DNA of 64,000 nucleotides from an alpha proteobacterium SCGC AAA028-C07. GTDB lineage: Bacteria > Pseudomonadota > Alphaproteobacteria > Pelagibacterales > Pelagibacteraceae. Made by a program: the position numbers and the translations under genes. The notes beneath the pieces are model-generated. The model was given only the letters and a program-made list of their open reading frames with translations, made no database searches and had not been told where the DNA came from. The stretch's first letter is position 1. Each line of letters begins with the position of its first letter. Positions 13,568 through 26,793 of the stretch are shown here, piece by piece. The stretch lies in NCBI GenBank assembly GCA_000419465.1, contig ATTB01000003.1, positions 1 through 64,000 of the forward strand, given 5' to 3'.

Positions 13568-15538
13568 ATGACTTTAGATGTATTGCTACCGTTAAAATTT
13601 GATCATCCTTTTACATATAATGTCCCAAAAGATATTAATGTGAGAGTTGGGGACTTTGTTTTGGTTCCCTTTCAAAACAAAGATATTATAGGTGTCGTTT
13701 GGGGCAAGAGCGGTCCCATTAAGAGCTCAATTAAAATTAAAGATATTAAAAAGAAATTTGATTTTGCTTCTTTATCTAAAGATACTTTAATTTTTTTAGA
13801 AAAATTTTCTCGATATAACTTAGTTGATTTAGGTATTGCTTTAAAACTATTTATTTTTAAAAAGGCATTTTCAGAAGTATCTAAAAAAAAGAAATTAGAA
13901 GAGTCCTTTGAAGAATATTCATTAAAGAAGAAAATCAGTTTTGATGCGAGTCAGAAGAAAGCTATTAAAATTTTAGATGATCAAATTTCTTTTGATAAAT
14001 TTTCAACAGTTTTATTACATGGAATTACTGGATCAGGAAAAACATTAATATATTTTAAAAAAATACAAGATTTTTTGGAAAAAGGTTATCAGGTTTTGGT
14101 CCTACTCCCGGAGATTGCATTAACAAATCAAATCAAAGAAAGATTTAAAGAGTATTTTGGCAATTACCCAGCATTGTGGCACTCAGATATTTCTGAAAAA
14201 AATAAAAGATTAATTTGGCATGGAATTGCTAGTCATAAAATTAATTTAGTTTTAGGAGCTAGATCATCTTTATTCCTTCCTTTTAAAAAATTAGGTTTAA
14301 TTATTATAGATGAGGAGCATGACCAATCTTACAAGCAAGAAGATCAAGTAATTTATAATGCTAGAGACATGGCTGTATTAATGGCCTCTGTAAAAAAAAT
14401 ATCAGTTATTTTAGTTTCAGCAACACCATCTCTAGAAACTTACTACAATACAGTTAATAAGAAATTTTCTTATATTAGTTTAGATAAAAGATATGGTGAT
14501 GCTGAATTACCAGAAGTTAAATTTGTAGACTTAAAAAAAAATCCTCCTCTTAAATCTAAATTTATCTCGCCTTCTATTATTCCAGAACTTAAAAATATTT
14601 TAGATAAGGGAAATCAAATTTTATTTTTTTTAAATCGAAGAGGTTACTCAACATTCGTTATTTGCTCAAAGTGTGGATATCGCTTTAATTGTCCTCATTG
14701 CTCAGTTTCATTAATTTATCACAAAGAAAGTAATAAATTAATTTGTCACTATTGTGATCACGAAGCCTCGTTAGAAAGAAAATGTAAAGAGGGAGATAAT
14801 TGTAAACTTTCTTTTTATGGTCTAGGTGTTGAAAAAATATTTGAGGAAGTTAAAGAAATTTTTCCTGATAAAAAAATTGAATTATTTTCGAGTGATTTTA
14901 TTCATAACGATGATAGTACAAAAAAGATTTTTGAGAGTATTCAGGATGGAAAAATTAATATCATTGTGGGAACCCAGTTAATCTCTAAAGGTTTTCATTT
15001 TCCAAAGTTAAATTGTATCGTTATCGTCAATTCTGATGTGAATTTTTTGGGAAATGACATTCGCAGTTCAGAAAAAACTTATCAACTAATGAATCAGCTT
15101 AGCGGTAGAGCTGGAAGGGAGGTTAAAAATTCAACAGTATATCTTCAAACTTTTGAACCAGAAAACCAAACACTAAAATCAATATGTGATCATAATATTT
15201 TAGCTTTTTATGAAAATGAAATTAGTTTTAGAGAAAGATCTAATCTGCCCCCGTTCACAAAGCTTATTGCTTTTATTGTCTCAGGAAAAAATAGATTTGA
15301 TGTTGATGAATGTGCAAGAATTTTAAAAAATAAAATTCCAAAAATGAAAGATGCTTTATTGTTGGGTCCTGTCAGCGCCTCTATTTCGCTTATTAAGGGA
15401 AAATACCGTTCTAGGTTATTATTAAAATATCCTCAAGAAGCATTCCCACAAAAGTTTTTAAAAGATTGGTTAAAAACTATTAAAATTAAAAAAAATATTT
15501 CACTCACTGTGGATGTTGATCCAATAAACTTTAAATAA
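13568..15538 (+). CDS. priA: Primosomal helicase PriA
   Basis: 3'-5' DNA helicase that restarts stalled replication forks. Seen: N-terminal fork-binding domain starting MTLDVLLPLKFDHPFTYNVP, Walker A GITGSGKT at 152-159, DEEH box at 248-251, a zinc-binding insertion with CSKCGYRFNCPHC and CHYC, and the motif LSGRAGR. The last zinc pair is less regular than the usual CPxC (Cys-x6-Cys near the end). 656 residues, shorter than the 732 of E. coli. An in-frame TTG lies just upstream at 13565, but the ATG at 13568 matches the family's start. priA directly before atpH is a common alphaproteobacterial order. Confidence 0.96.
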   Translation: MTLDVLLPLKFDHPFTYNVPKDINVRVGDFVLVPFQNKDIIGVVWGKSGPIKSSIKIKDIKKKFDFASLSKDTLIFLEKFSRYNLVDLGIALKLFIFKKAFSEVSKKKKLEESFEEYSLKKKISFDASQKKAIKILDDQISFDKFSTVLLHGITGSGKTLIYFKKIQDFLEKGYQVLVLLPEIALTNQIKERFKEYFGNYPALWHSDISEKNKRLIWHGIASHKINLVLGARSSLFLPFKKLGLIIIDEEHDQSYKQEDQVIYNARDMAVLMASVKKISVILVSATPSLETYYNTVNKKFSYISLDKRYGDAELPEVKFVDLKKNPPLKSKFISPSIIPELKNILDKGNQILFFLNRRGYSTFVICSKCGYRFNCPHCSVSLIYHKESNKLICHYCDHEASLERKCKEGDNCKLSFYGLGVEKIFEEVKEIFPDKKIELFSSDFIHNDDSTKKIFESIQDGKINIIVGTQLISKGFHFPKLNCIVIVNSDVNFLGNDIRSSEKTYQLMNQLSGRAGREVKNSTVYLQTFEPENQTLKSICDHNILAFYENEISFRERSNLPPFTKLIAFIVSGKNRFDVDECARILKNKIPKMKDALLLGPVSASISLIKGKYRSRLLLKYPQEAFPQKFLKDWLKTIKIKKNISLTVDVDPINFK

Positions 15539-15572
15539 TTTTAAAAAAGTACAAAATATCACACTTGATTAG

Positions 15573-15578
15573 TATAAT
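15573..15578 (+). promoter_or_regulatory. Candidate -10 element for the atpHAGDC operon
   Basis: A perfect TATAAT lies 52 bases before the atpH ATG in the 91-base gap after priA. No convincing -35 hexamer is found 16-18 bases upstream, so recognition may rely on the -10 box or an activator. The call is a consensus match only. Confidence 0.35.
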
Positions 15579-15629
15579 TTTGCATGTTACGAGACCTTTT
15601 TTCTTTTAAAGTTAACAGTAAAGAAATCT

Positions 15630-16160
15630 ATGAAAACTTTTAGTGAAACTCAAAGATATGCTAAAGCAGTATATAGACTAGCTTACGAAGCCAAAAGCTT
15701 AGACGTTCTTGAAAAAGATTTTTTGAAGTTAAAAGAAATATTAGATCAAAGTTCTGATTTAAAAAAATTTATTAAGAATCCAACATACAAATATTCAGTT
15801 ATTAATAATGTTATTGATGCTTTGGCTAAGCATTTTTCTTTTTCAGATTTATTCTCAAGATTTTTAAAAGTGCTAAATAAAAATAGAAGATTTTTCTTTT
15901 TAGAGAAAATAGTAAATAATTTTTTTGATTTATTATTAAACGAAAGGGGAGAAATTTTAGCAACACTTAAATTATCTCATACGATCTCAGATAGTGAGAA
16001 AGCTGACATAGCAAAAAAATTAGACGATATTTTGAAGAAGAAAATCAACATTTCTTTTTCAGTGGATCCATCTTTATTAGTTGGTTCAATTCTTCAAATC
16101 AGTAGTACAATGATTGATACTTCTGCTAAAACAAGATTAAATAATTTATTAAATAAATAA
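15630..16160 (+). CDS. atpH: ATP synthase delta subunit
   Basis: Stalk subunit linking the F1 head to the b subunits (OSCP-like). The protein begins [17 protein letters not shown], the typical N-terminal helix, and ends with [25 protein letters not shown], close to the conserved GGxxxxxGDxxxDxSxxxxLxxL block of the family, though in a diverged form. 176 residues, normal. First gene of the F1 operon, two bases before atpA. Genes for the membrane subunits a, b and c are absent here, as expected for alphaproteobacteria where they sit at a separate locus. Confidence 0.93.
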   Translation: MKTFSETQRYAKAVYRLAYEAKSLDVLEKDFLKLKEILDQSSDLKKFIKNPTYKYSVINNVIDALAKHFSFSDLFSRFLKVLNKNRRFFFLEKIVNNFFDLLLNERGEILATLKLSHTISDSEKADIAKKLDDILKKKINISFSVDPSLLVGSILQISSTMIDTSAKTRLNNLLNK

Positions 16161-16162
16161 GT

Positions 16163-17697
16163 ATGAAAATTAATCCTTCAGAAATTACTAACATTTTAAA
16201 AGACCAAATAAAAAATTTTGGAACTGAAGTTGAGGTTTCAGAAGTTGGACAGGTTTTGACAGTGGGAGATGGTATAGCCAGAGTTTACGGATTAGATAAT
16301 GTGCAAGCCGGAGAGATGGTTCAATTCTCCGAGGGTACAAAAGGTATGGCTCTAAACCTTGAAACGGAAAATGTTGGAGTAGTTATTTTCGGAGATGACT
16401 CAAAAATCAAAGAAGGAGATATAGTAAAGAGAACAGGGTCAATTGTTGATGTTGCAGTTGGAAAATCTTTATTAGGTCGAGTGGTTGATGGACTCGGTAA
16501 CCCAATAGATGGAAAAGGTCCGATTGATAAAAATGCAGAAAGAAAAAGAGTTGAAATTAAAGCGCCAGGTATTATTCCAAGAAAATCAGTGAATGAGCCG
16601 ATGCAAACAGGATTAAAGGCTATTGATAGTTTAATTCCTGTTGGAAGAGGACAGAGAGAATTAATTATTGGAGATAGACAAACTGGAAAAACAGCTATTG
16701 CTATTGATACAATTATAAATCAAAAAGAAATTAATAAGTCTAATGATGAAAGTAAAAAACTTTACTGTATTTATGTAGCCATTGGACAAAAAAGATCAAG
16801 CGTTGCTCAAATCGTAAAAACATTAGAAGAAGCTGGAGCAATGGAATATACGATTGTTGTTGCGGCAACAGCATCTGACCCAGCACCATTACAATTTTTA
16901 GCTCCATATACTGGATGTACAATGGGAGAATATTTTAGAGACAATGGAATGCACGCTCTTATTGTTTATGATGATTTATCAAAACAGGCTGTTGCTTATA
17001 GACAGATGTCACTGCTTTTACGTAGACCCCCAGGACGAGAAGCCTTCCCTGGAGACGTATTTTATCTTCATAGTAGATTACTAGAGAGGGCTGCAAAATT
17101 GAATGATAAGCATGGTGGAGGATCTCTTACAGCCTTACCAATCATTGAAACACAAGCCAGCGACGTTTCTGCTTATATTCCAACAAACGTTATTTCTATT
17201 ACTGATGGACAAATATTCTTAGAAACAGAACTTTTTTATAAAGGAGTTAGACCTGCTGTTAACGTGGGTATATCGGTTTCTAGGGTTGGATCTGCAGCAC
17301 AGATTAAAGCAATGAAACAAGTTTCTGGTTCAATCAAACTTGAACTTGCTCAGTATCGTGAAATGGCAGCGTTTGCTCAGTTTGGATCTGACTTAGATCT
17401 TTCTACTCAAAAATTATTAAATCGTGGATCAAAATTAACTGAATTATTAAAACAAGATCAGTACTCACCTTTAAAGGTAGAAGAACAAGTAGTATCAATT
17501 TTTTCAGGTGTAAGAGGTTTCTTAGATGATGTTGAACTTAACCAGATCAAATCCTTTGAAAAGAAACTTTTATCAAAAATAAAATCAGAAGCTCCTGATA
17601 TTTTAAATAATATTAAATCTTCAGGAAAAATTGACGAATCTAATGAAGAAAAGTTAAAAACATTTATTACCGACTTTAAGAGAGGTTTTCAAAAATA

Positions 17698-17698
<1 letters not shown>
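16163..17698 (+). CDS. atpA: ATP synthase alpha subunit
   Basis: Non-catalytic nucleotide-binding subunit of the F1 hexamer. Walker A GDRQTGKT lies at 170-177, and the region [15 protein letters not shown] with [26 protein letters not shown] (quoted in part) marks Walker B and the arginine finger area ([13 protein letters not shown]). 511 residues, normal. The stop overlaps the atpG start by one base. Confidence 0.99.
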
Positions 17699-20014
<2,316 letters not shown>

Positions 20015-20019
20015 TTTAA

Positions 20020-20412
20020 ATGGCAGATAATATTCATTTAGAAATCGTAACTCCAAAGCAAGTAGCTTATTCAAAAGCAGTTGATAGCGTTGTTATTTCA
20101 GGAATAGAAGGAGATATGGAAATATTTAAAGATCATATTTCCTTAATCACTTTTCTTAAAGCAGGAAAAATTATTGCAAAGGCTGGAAGTAATGCAGATA
20201 CTTTCTTTTCTACAGGTGGGACTGTAGAATTTTCTAATAATAAATTAAGTATTTTGTTAGATAATTTTTTTAATAGTTCAGAGTTTCAAAGTGAAGAATT
20301 AACCAAATTAAAACAGAACGCAGAAAAAAAGTTAAGCAATAAAGAAATTTCAGACGAAGAAATTTATCTTAACAATCAGATTATTGATCAGATTAATAAT
20401 TTAAAAGCTTAA
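20020..20412 (+). CDS. atpC: ATP synthase epsilon subunit
   Basis: Small F1 subunit that regulates ATP hydrolysis. The N-terminal beta-sandwich is recognisable (LEIVTPKQVAYSKAVDSVVI, EGDMEIFKDHISLITFLKAG), and the C-terminal helical pair is present but diverged. 130 residues, normal. Last gene of the operon. Its stop codon shares TTAA with the stop of the convergent rppH gene, so the operon ends without a separate terminator. Confidence 0.93.
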   Translation: MADNIHLEIVTPKQVAYSKAVDSVVISGIEGDMEIFKDHISLITFLKAGKIIAKAGSNADTFFSTGGTVEFSNNKLSILLDNFFNSSEFQSEELTKLKQNAEKKLSNKEISDEEIYLNNQIIDQINNLKA

Positions 20413-20876
20413 AAGTACTTTTTAAATTCTTCTATAACTTCTTGATAAAGCTTCTTTTTAAAAGGAACTATTAATTTAGGCAGCTCCAAAGGCTCAGCCC
20501 AACGCCAATCATAAAACTCCGCTTTTTTTTGTTTGATATTAATCTCTTCATGATCTCCTAAAAATTTTGCAAGAAACCAAGTTTGTTTTTGTCCTTTATA
20601 TTTTCCGTCCCATATTTTTCCAAGAAGCTCATTAGGTAAATCATAAATAAATTCTTTCTCTGATTTTTTTATAATTTCAATTGATGTGATTCCTGTTTCT
20701 TCTTTAAGTTCCCTTTTAGCAGCGCTGACAACATCTTCCTTTTGATCAACCCCACCTTGAGGCATTTGCCATGCCTTAGTACTATCAATTCTTTTTCCGA
20801 TAAAAACTTTAGTTTCTTGATTAAGAAGCATTATCCCAACACCTTTTCTATAAGGAAGATTGCTTAAATCTTTCAT
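20409..20876 (-). CDS. rppH: RNA pyrophosphohydrolase (Nudix)
   Basis: Removes pyrophosphate from 5' triphosphate or related RNA ends, starting mRNA decay; also described as a dinucleoside polyphosphate hydrolase. The complete Nudix box is present: G-x5-E-x7-REL-x-EE-x-GI in the segment beginning GGVDQKE. The start LPYRKGVGIMLLN and the WQMPQGGVD block are typical of the RppH/NudH branch, and 155 residues fits. Its start overlaps the ctpA stop by four bases (ATGA), placing it last in the long rplU-to-rppH run. Confidence 0.95.
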   Translation of the reverse strand: MKDLSNLPYRKGVGIMLLNQETKVFIGKRIDSTKAWQMPQGGVDQKEDVVSAAKRELKEETGITSIEIIKKSEKEFIYDLPNELLGKIWDGKYKGQKQTWFLAKFLGDHEEINIKQKKAEFYDWRWAEPLELPKLIVPFKKKLYQEVIEEFKKYF

Positions 20877-22018
20877 GACGCTTTTAAAAGCTTAAGTGCG
20901 TAAATTAATTGATTGTCGTTTGTAGGATCGTTTATTTTAAAATTATCTTTCTGTTGCTCTACTTTGATATCTGGTTGAACGCCAACTTCTTCAATTGTTT
21001 CACCGCTTGGTAGATAATATTTAGCTGTTGTTAATCTTAGTCCGCCACCATTAGATAAAGGCATAATAGACTGAACAGACCCTTTACCAAAAGATTTTTC
21101 ACCAATAACGATTGCTCGCTTATGATCTTTTAAAGCTCCAGCAACTATTTCAGATGCAGAAGCTGAACCTTTGTTAATAAGTACAATTAGTGGTTTTCCA
21201 TTAATTTCATCCCCTTTTTTGGAATTATAAACTTTTATATCTTTGGGATCCCTTCCTTTTGTAGAAACAATTTCTCCGCTATCTAAAAAAGCATCTGATA
21301 TTTTAATTGCTTGTGAAAGAAGCCCGCCCGGATTATTTCTTAGGTCTAAAACATAACCAGTTATATTTGGTTTGCTTTTGCTTATTTCTCTAACCTTATC
21401 TATTAATTCATCACCACTTTTTTCATTAAAGGATCTTAATCTTAAATAACCAATATTTTCTTTAATTTCAGAAACAACAGATTTAGTTTTAATTGTTTCT
21501 CTAACTATTTTGACAATTATTGGGTCATCGACATCTATTCTTCTAATAGTTAATGTGATTGGAGTTCCGCTTTTGCCACGCATAGTATTTACAGCCTCAT
21601 CCAATGTTAAACCCTTAACCTGCTTGTTATCTAATTTAATAATATAATCTCCCGACCTTATTCCAGCCCTATCGGCAGGCGTATCATCAATTGGAGATAT
21701 CACTTTTACCAGTCCAGCTTCCATTGTAACTTCAATACCAAGACCACCAAATTCACCCTTAGTTTCAGTGTTCATGCTCTTGAATGTTTTAGGACTCATG
21801 TAAGAAGAATAGGGATCTAACGATTGAAGCATTCCGTTAATTGCTCCATCAATTACTTCACCTTCATCAATTTGTTTAAAATACTCTTTATTTATTGTTT
21901 CAAGAATGTCTCCAAACAAATCTAATTTTTCATAAAGAACATCTTTTTTTTGTGAAAAAGCGTTTTGCGAAAATATATTTAAAAATAAAAATGTAAGTAA
22001 TAAGTAAATTTTTTTCAT
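20873..22018 (-). CDS. ctpA: Carboxy-terminal processing protease (S41)
   Basis: Periplasmic Ser/Lys protease. An N-terminal signal peptide (MKKIYLLLTFLFLN, cleavage near NAFSQ) is followed by a PDZ domain at about 90-165 (GGLGIEVTME, ADRAGIRSGDYI) and the S41 domain. The dyad is Ser287 in GSASASE and Lys312 in GEKSFGKGSVQ, 25 residues apart as in the family. 381 residues is short for the class because there is no long C-terminal extension. Next to rppH and rlmH, which it joins in one operon; this order is common in alphaproteobacteria. Confidence 0.95.
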   Translation of the reverse strand: MKKIYLLLTFLFLNIFSQNAFSQKKDVLYEKLDLFGDILETINKEYFKQIDEGEVIDGAINGMLQSLDPYSSYMSPKTFKSMNTETKGEFGGLGIEVTMEAGLVKVISPIDDTPADRAGIRSGDYIIKLDNKQVKGLTLDEAVNTMRGKSGTPITLTIRRIDVDDPIIVKIVRETIKTKSVVSEIKENIGYLRLRSFNEKSGDELIDKVREISKSKPNITGYVLDLRNNPGGLLSQAIKISDAFLDSGEIVSTKGRDPKDIKVYNSKKGDEINGKPLIVLINKGSASASEIVAGALKDHKRAIVIGEKSFGKGSVQSIMPLSNGGGLRLTTAKYYLPSGETIEEVGVQPDIKVEQQKDNFKINDPTNDNQLIYALKLLKAS

Positions 22019-22020
22019 TA

Positions 22021-22464
22021 TTATTGTCTATGATAGGGATGGTTTACCATAATTGTAGCACATCTGTAAATTTGTTCGGTAAGTATTACTCTAGTCAGAG
22101 AGTGGGTAAAAGTAAGTTTGCTAAGACATATTTCTTCAAAGCTTTCCTTATTTAGGTTTTTTTTAAAACCCTCAGGCTCTCCAATAATAAATAATGTTTC
22201 TTTAATAGATGAGATAATTAGTTTTTTTAATTTTTTGCAAAAGTTCTCAGTATTAAGATCTTGTCCGCTTTCACTAAGAAATATAATTTTTTTTTCTTTC
22301 TTATTTTTAATTATATTCTCAAGCTCTTTTTTTGAAATATGTTCAATTACAAAATTAGTGATACCGCTATTTTTTAAACTTTTGAGCCTGCCTTCATACC
22401 TTTTGCACAGCTCATTTTCTTCATCTTTGTTTAATCTTCCTAAACAAAGGATTTTAATTTTCAT
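22021..22464 (-). CDS. rlmH: 23S rRNA pseudouridine-1915 N3-methyltransferase
   Basis: SPOUT-class methyltransferase that modifies helix 69 of 23S rRNA. Seen: FIIGEPEGF (usually GGADG/GP-type loop), LSKLTFTHSLTRVILTEQIYRC, and the terminal MVNHPYHRQ, close to the family's NHPYHR/K ending. The open frame extends further upstream, but I chose the ATG at 22464 because the protein then starts MKIKILCLGRL, the family start, and the codon overlaps the rsfS stop as TAATG. 147 residues, slightly below the usual 155. Confidence 0.93.
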   Translation of the reverse strand: MKIKILCLGRLNKDEENELCKRYEGRLKSLKNSGITNFVIEHISKKELENIIKNKKEKKIIFLSESGQDLNTENFCKKLKKLIISSIKETLFIIGEPEGFKKNLNKESFEEICLSKLTFTHSLTRVILTEQIYRCATIMVNHPYHRQ

Positions 22465-22820
22465 TAAACAAAAATTTTTTGATTTGGAATAATATCGGCC
22501 CACATTTTTTCCAACTCATAGTTTTTTCTTTGTTCGTGGTGAAAAATGTGAACAATAACGTCAATTGCATCAATTAGCTTCCAGTTATCACTATCTCTAC
22601 CCTCAACTTTGCAACCCTTAATTCCCATTTTTTTTAATTCTTCAATTGTATTTTCAGAGACAGACTGAATGTGCCTAGAAGATGTTCCGCTAGCGACAAT
22701 CATATAGTCAGCAATAGAACTTTTGTTTGCAAGATCAATAGTTACGATATCTTTTGCTTTATTATCATCAAGAATTTTAATTATTTCTTTTAGAAGGACT
22801 TCTTTTTTTTTAATTTGCAT
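22464..22820 (-). CDS. rsfS: Ribosomal silencing factor RsfS
   Basis: Binds L14 on the large subunit and blocks subunit joining in slow growth. Seen: DNKAKDIVTIDLANKSSIADYMIVASGTS (quoted in part: KSSIADYMIVASGTS) and the C-terminal WKLIDAIDVIVHIFHHEQR, both diagnostic of the RsfS/Iojap family. 118 residues, normal. It overlaps nadD by eleven bases and rlmH by one base; nadD-rsfS-rlmH is a widely conserved trio. Confidence 0.96.
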   Translation of the reverse strand: MQIKKKEVLLKEIIKILDDNKAKDIVTIDLANKSSIADYMIVASGTSSRHIQSVSENTIEELKKMGIKGCKVEGRDSDNWKLIDAIDVIVHIFHHEQRKNYELEKMWADIIPNQKIFV

Positions 22821-23373
22821 TAATTGTTTTTTTTATTTTTGATGATGAAACATTCATACCTTTTGTGCTTAAAAAATACCATCTATGTTGTTTGTCTTTT
22901 GAAACTAAATTTAAAGATTTGTATTTTTCGAGCTTTTTTGCGGCTATAGAATTTAATGATTTCATTGAGAATTCAGGTCTATTCATCACAATGATGGATA
23001 GTTTATTTAAAATCTCATTATATTTTTTCCATTGATTAAATTTAACAAAACTATCAGCGCCCATAATAAAATAATATTTATGATCCGCAGATTTGTTAAT
23101 TATGTAGTTTATATTATCAAATAAGAAATTTGATCCTGTTTCTTCTTCAGTATACTGAACTTTAATTATGTTTTTATTTTTTTTTATAAAATTATTGCAT
23201 AATTTTATCCTATTAGAAATATCATTTGCTGAATTACTTTTTTTTAAAGGATTTTTTTTTGTAACAAGCCATATAACTTTGTTTAATTGAAATCTTTTAA
23301 TTGCCTCCAATGAAATATTTAAATGCCCGATATGAGGAGGGTCAAAAGTTCCGCCAAGAATGCCAATTTTCAT
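22810..23373 (-). CDS. nadD: Nicotinate-mononucleotide adenylyltransferase
   Basis: Adenylates NaMN to deamido-NAD in NAD synthesis. Seen: GILGGTFDPPHIGHLNIS at the N-terminus with the nucleotidyltransferase HxGH motif, FIMGADSFVKFNQW in the middle, and SSSKIKKTI near the C-terminus in place of the usual ISSTxIR. 187 residues, normal. The C-terminus stops soon after this motif, so it is a minimal version. Confidence 0.94.
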   Translation of the reverse strand: MKIGILGGTFDPPHIGHLNISLEAIKRFQLNKVIWLVTKKNPLKKSNSANDISNRIKLCNNFIKKNKNIIKVQYTEEETGSNFLFDNINYIINKSADHKYYFIMGADSFVKFNQWKKYNEILNKLSIIVMNRPEFSMKSLNSIAAKKLEKYKSLNLVSKDKQHRWYFLSTKGMNVSSSKIKKTINAN

Positions 23374-23391
23374 TATAATTTAATAAAAAGA

Positions 23392-24654
23392 TTAAGGTCT
23401 AATTTGTCCATTACCTTTTACTAGATATTTATAAGTTACTAGTTGCCCAAGTCCAACTGGTCCTCGAGGATGTAATTTATTTGTGGATATTCCAACTTCT
23501 GCTCCAAAACCAAACTCATTTCCGTCCGCAAATTGAGTGGACGCATTATGCAAAACTATTGCGCTGTTAACTTTAGATAAGAATAACAAAGCTTTTTTTT
23601 TATTATTAGTAACAATACTATCGGTGTGGCGAGTTCCATATTTATTAATATGTGCAATCGCATCATCTACCCCATTTACAATCTTCACTGAGATTGCAGA
23701 GTCTAGGTATTCTGTTTTCCAATCCTGTTCTGTTGCTAGAGAAATATTAGAGTTCGTATAATTTTTTTTGGTAATTTTATCACCAATAATTTTACATCCG
23801 CTAATACTCAATAATTGTAATATTGGTTTTAAATGAGTTTTTACACAAGCCTTATCAATCAATAAAGTTTCAGCAGCACCGCACACGCTAGTATTTCTCA
23901 TTTTAGCGTTGAGTGTAATTTTTTTTGCCATGTTTAAATCTGCATGCCTATCAATATAGATATGACACAACCCCTCCAGATGACCAATGGTTGGAACATT
24001 GGACATTGTTTGAACTTTCTTGACCAAGTTTTTCCCTCCTCTTGGAATAATAACGTCAATAAACCTTTCCATTTTTGAAAGCATATAATCAACTAATTTT
24101 CTATTTGTGTTGTTAATTAATTGAACACAATTTTCGTTAATACTATTTTTTTTTAAGGATTTTCTGAAATATTCAGAAATAATTTTATTTGTCTGAATAG
24201 CTTCGCTTCCTCCTCTCAAAATAACTGCATTCCCAGATTTAAAACATAGAGTTGCAACATCTGACGTAACATTTGGTCTAGATTCATATATTACTCCAAT
24301 AACACCAATAGGAACTGTGTACTTATTAATTATCATTCCATTAGGCCTTTTCCATTTTGATATTATTTTTTTTGTTGGGTCTTTTAGTTTAATAACTTCC
24401 TGAACAGACTTAATAATGTGATTAATTTTATTGTCATTTAGAATTAGTCGATCAATTAAATTCTGGCTAAGACCTTTCTTATTTGCTTTTGAAACATCGA
24501 TCTTATTTGCTTTTAAGATCTTCTTTTTATCTGATTTCAAATTTTTATAAAAATCTGTAAGAACTTTATTTTTTTTCTTTTCGTTTAAAAGCAATAGATC
24601 TTTTGATGCGTTTAAAGCATCTAAACCTATTTTATCTAAATAACTATTGCTCAT
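23392..24654 (-). CDS. proA: Gamma-glutamyl phosphate reductase
   Basis: Second step of proline synthesis: reduces glutamyl-5-phosphate to the semialdehyde. Aldehyde-dehydrogenase fold with VPIGVIGVIYESRPNVT at 114-130 and catalytic Cys258 in RNTSVCGAAET. The C-terminus FGAEVGISTNKLHPRGPVGL is typical. 420 residues, normal. It lies four bases after proB; its product pairs with proB in a channelled reaction. proC is not in the window. Confidence 0.97.
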   Translation of the reverse strand: MSNSYLDKIGLDALNASKDLLLLNEKKKNKVLTDFYKNLKSDKKKILKANKIDVSKANKKGLSQNLIDRLILNDNKINHIIKSVQEVIKLKDPTKKIISKWKRPNGMIINKYTVPIGVIGVIYESRPNVTSDVATLCFKSGNAVILRGGSEAIQTNKIISEYFRKSLKKNSINENCVQLINNTNRKLVDYMLSKMERFIDVIIPRGGKNLVKKVQTMSNVPTIGHLEGLCHIYIDRHADLNMAKKITLNAKMRNTSVCGAAETLLIDKACVKTHLKPILQLLSISGCKIIGDKITKKNYTNSNISLATEQDWKTEYLDSAISVKIVNGVDDAIAHINKYGTRHTDSIVTNNKKKALLFLSKVNSAIVLHNASTQFADGNEFGFGAEVGISTNKLHPRGPVGLGQLVTYKYLVKGNGQIRP

Positions 24655-24658
24655 AAAT

Positions 24659-25771
24659 TTACTCGGCTTGATAAACTAAATTGTCTATATGAACCATTTC
24701 TCCTCGGCTAACATAACCTAGTATTTCTTTAATTTTATCAGTTTTAAATCCAATAATTTTTTTAGCATCCAAACTAGAGTAAGCGCTAATACCTGTTGCT
24801 ATACGTTTGTTTTTTGAATTTATAATATAAATAGCATCACCGCGATTAAAATTTCCTTCAACAGCAGTTACTCCTATTGGTAAAAGACTTTTTCCATTTT
24901 TTAATGCTTTTTCAGCCCCCTCATCAATCATAATTGAACCTTTGGTTGCAATTGAATTTAGGATCCATTGTTTTTTTGCATTCAAGGATGATGATTGAGA
25001 TTCAAATAATGTATAATTTTTATTTTTAATAATATTTTTTATAGGATTATTAATCATTCCGCTTGTTAAAATCATATCGCAACCAGACTGCATACAAATT
25101 TTTGCAGCTTTAATTTTAGTTATCATCCCGCCAGTTCCATAAGAACTGATACTTTCAGAAGCAAGCGCCTCTATAGATTTGTCAATGACTGTTACTTTTT
25201 TAATTATTTTTGCATTCTTATTTTTTTTTGGATCAGCAGAATAAAGTCCATCTATATCTGAAAGCATGATTAGACAATCGGCATTACATATTTGAGCAAC
25301 TCTTGCTGCCAGTCTATCATTATCTCCATATCTTATTTCTGAAGTCGCAACCGTATCGTTCTCATTTACAATTGGTATTACAGACATTTTTAATAAGTTA
25401 TTAATTGTCTCTTTAGCATTTAAAGATCTTCTTCTTTCTTCTGTGTCTTCTAAAGTAAGTAATATTTGAGAAATTTTGATCTTTTTCTTTTCAAATGCTT
25501 TTTTAAAAAGATTAATTAATTCAATTTGCCCAATAGCTGCTATTGCCTGAAATTGGCTTAATTTCGTATTTTTTTTATTTATTTTTAATAAATCACAGCC
25601 AAGAGCGATTGCTCCTGAAGAAACAATAATAATTTGTTTTTTTTTTTGCATTAAAAAAATAATATCTTCTATTAATTTATTAAACCAATTTTTTTTTATT
25701 TTGTTTTTTCCATCGACAATAAGACTAGACCCTATTTTTATTACAATAGTTTTATATTTTAAAATATCCAT
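24659..25771 (-). CDS. proB: Glutamate 5-kinase
   Basis: First step of proline synthesis. The amino-acid kinase domain covers about residues 7-255 (VIKIGSSLIVDG, IIIVSSGAIALGCD, VNENDTVATSEIRYGDND, GTGGMITKIKAA) and is followed by a PUA domain at about 275-360 (KGSIMIDEGAEKALKNG). 370 residues, the full-length PUA-containing type, which is usually feedback-inhibited by proline. The start codon abuts the obgE stop with no gap. Confidence 0.97.
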   Translation of the reverse strand: MDILKYKTIVIKIGSSLIVDGKNKIKKNWFNKLIEDIIFLMQKKKQIIIVSSGAIALGCDLLKINKKNTKLSQFQAIAAIGQIELINLFKKAFEKKKIKISQILLTLEDTEERRRSLNAKETINNLLKMSVIPIVNENDTVATSEIRYGDNDRLAARVAQICNADCLIMLSDIDGLYSADPKKNKNAKIIKKVTVIDKSIEALASESISSYGTGGMITKIKAAKICMQSGCDMILTSGMINNPIKNIIKNKNYTLFESQSSSLNAKKQWILNSIATKGSIMIDEGAEKALKNGKSLLPIGVTAVEGNFNRGDAIYIINSKNKRIATGISAYSSLDAKKIIGFKTDKIKEILGYVSRGEMVHIDNLVYQAE

Positions 25772-26749
<978 letters not shown>

Positions 26750-26760
26750 TTATTGATTAT

Positions 26761-26790
26761 TAATAAAAATCGCAGTTTAAAAATAAACTG
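26761..26790 (-). terminator. Hairpin with U-tract between rpmA and obgE (partial terminator)
   Basis: On the minus strand a perfect seven-base-pair stem CAGTTTA/TAAACTG encloses a TTTT loop (26773-26790) and is followed two bases later by a short T-rich tract (ATTTTTATT). It sits in the 53-base gap after rpmA. It would lower transcription of obgE-proBA relative to the two ribosomal protein genes without ending it fully. Confidence 0.5.
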
Positions 26791-26793
26791 AGT

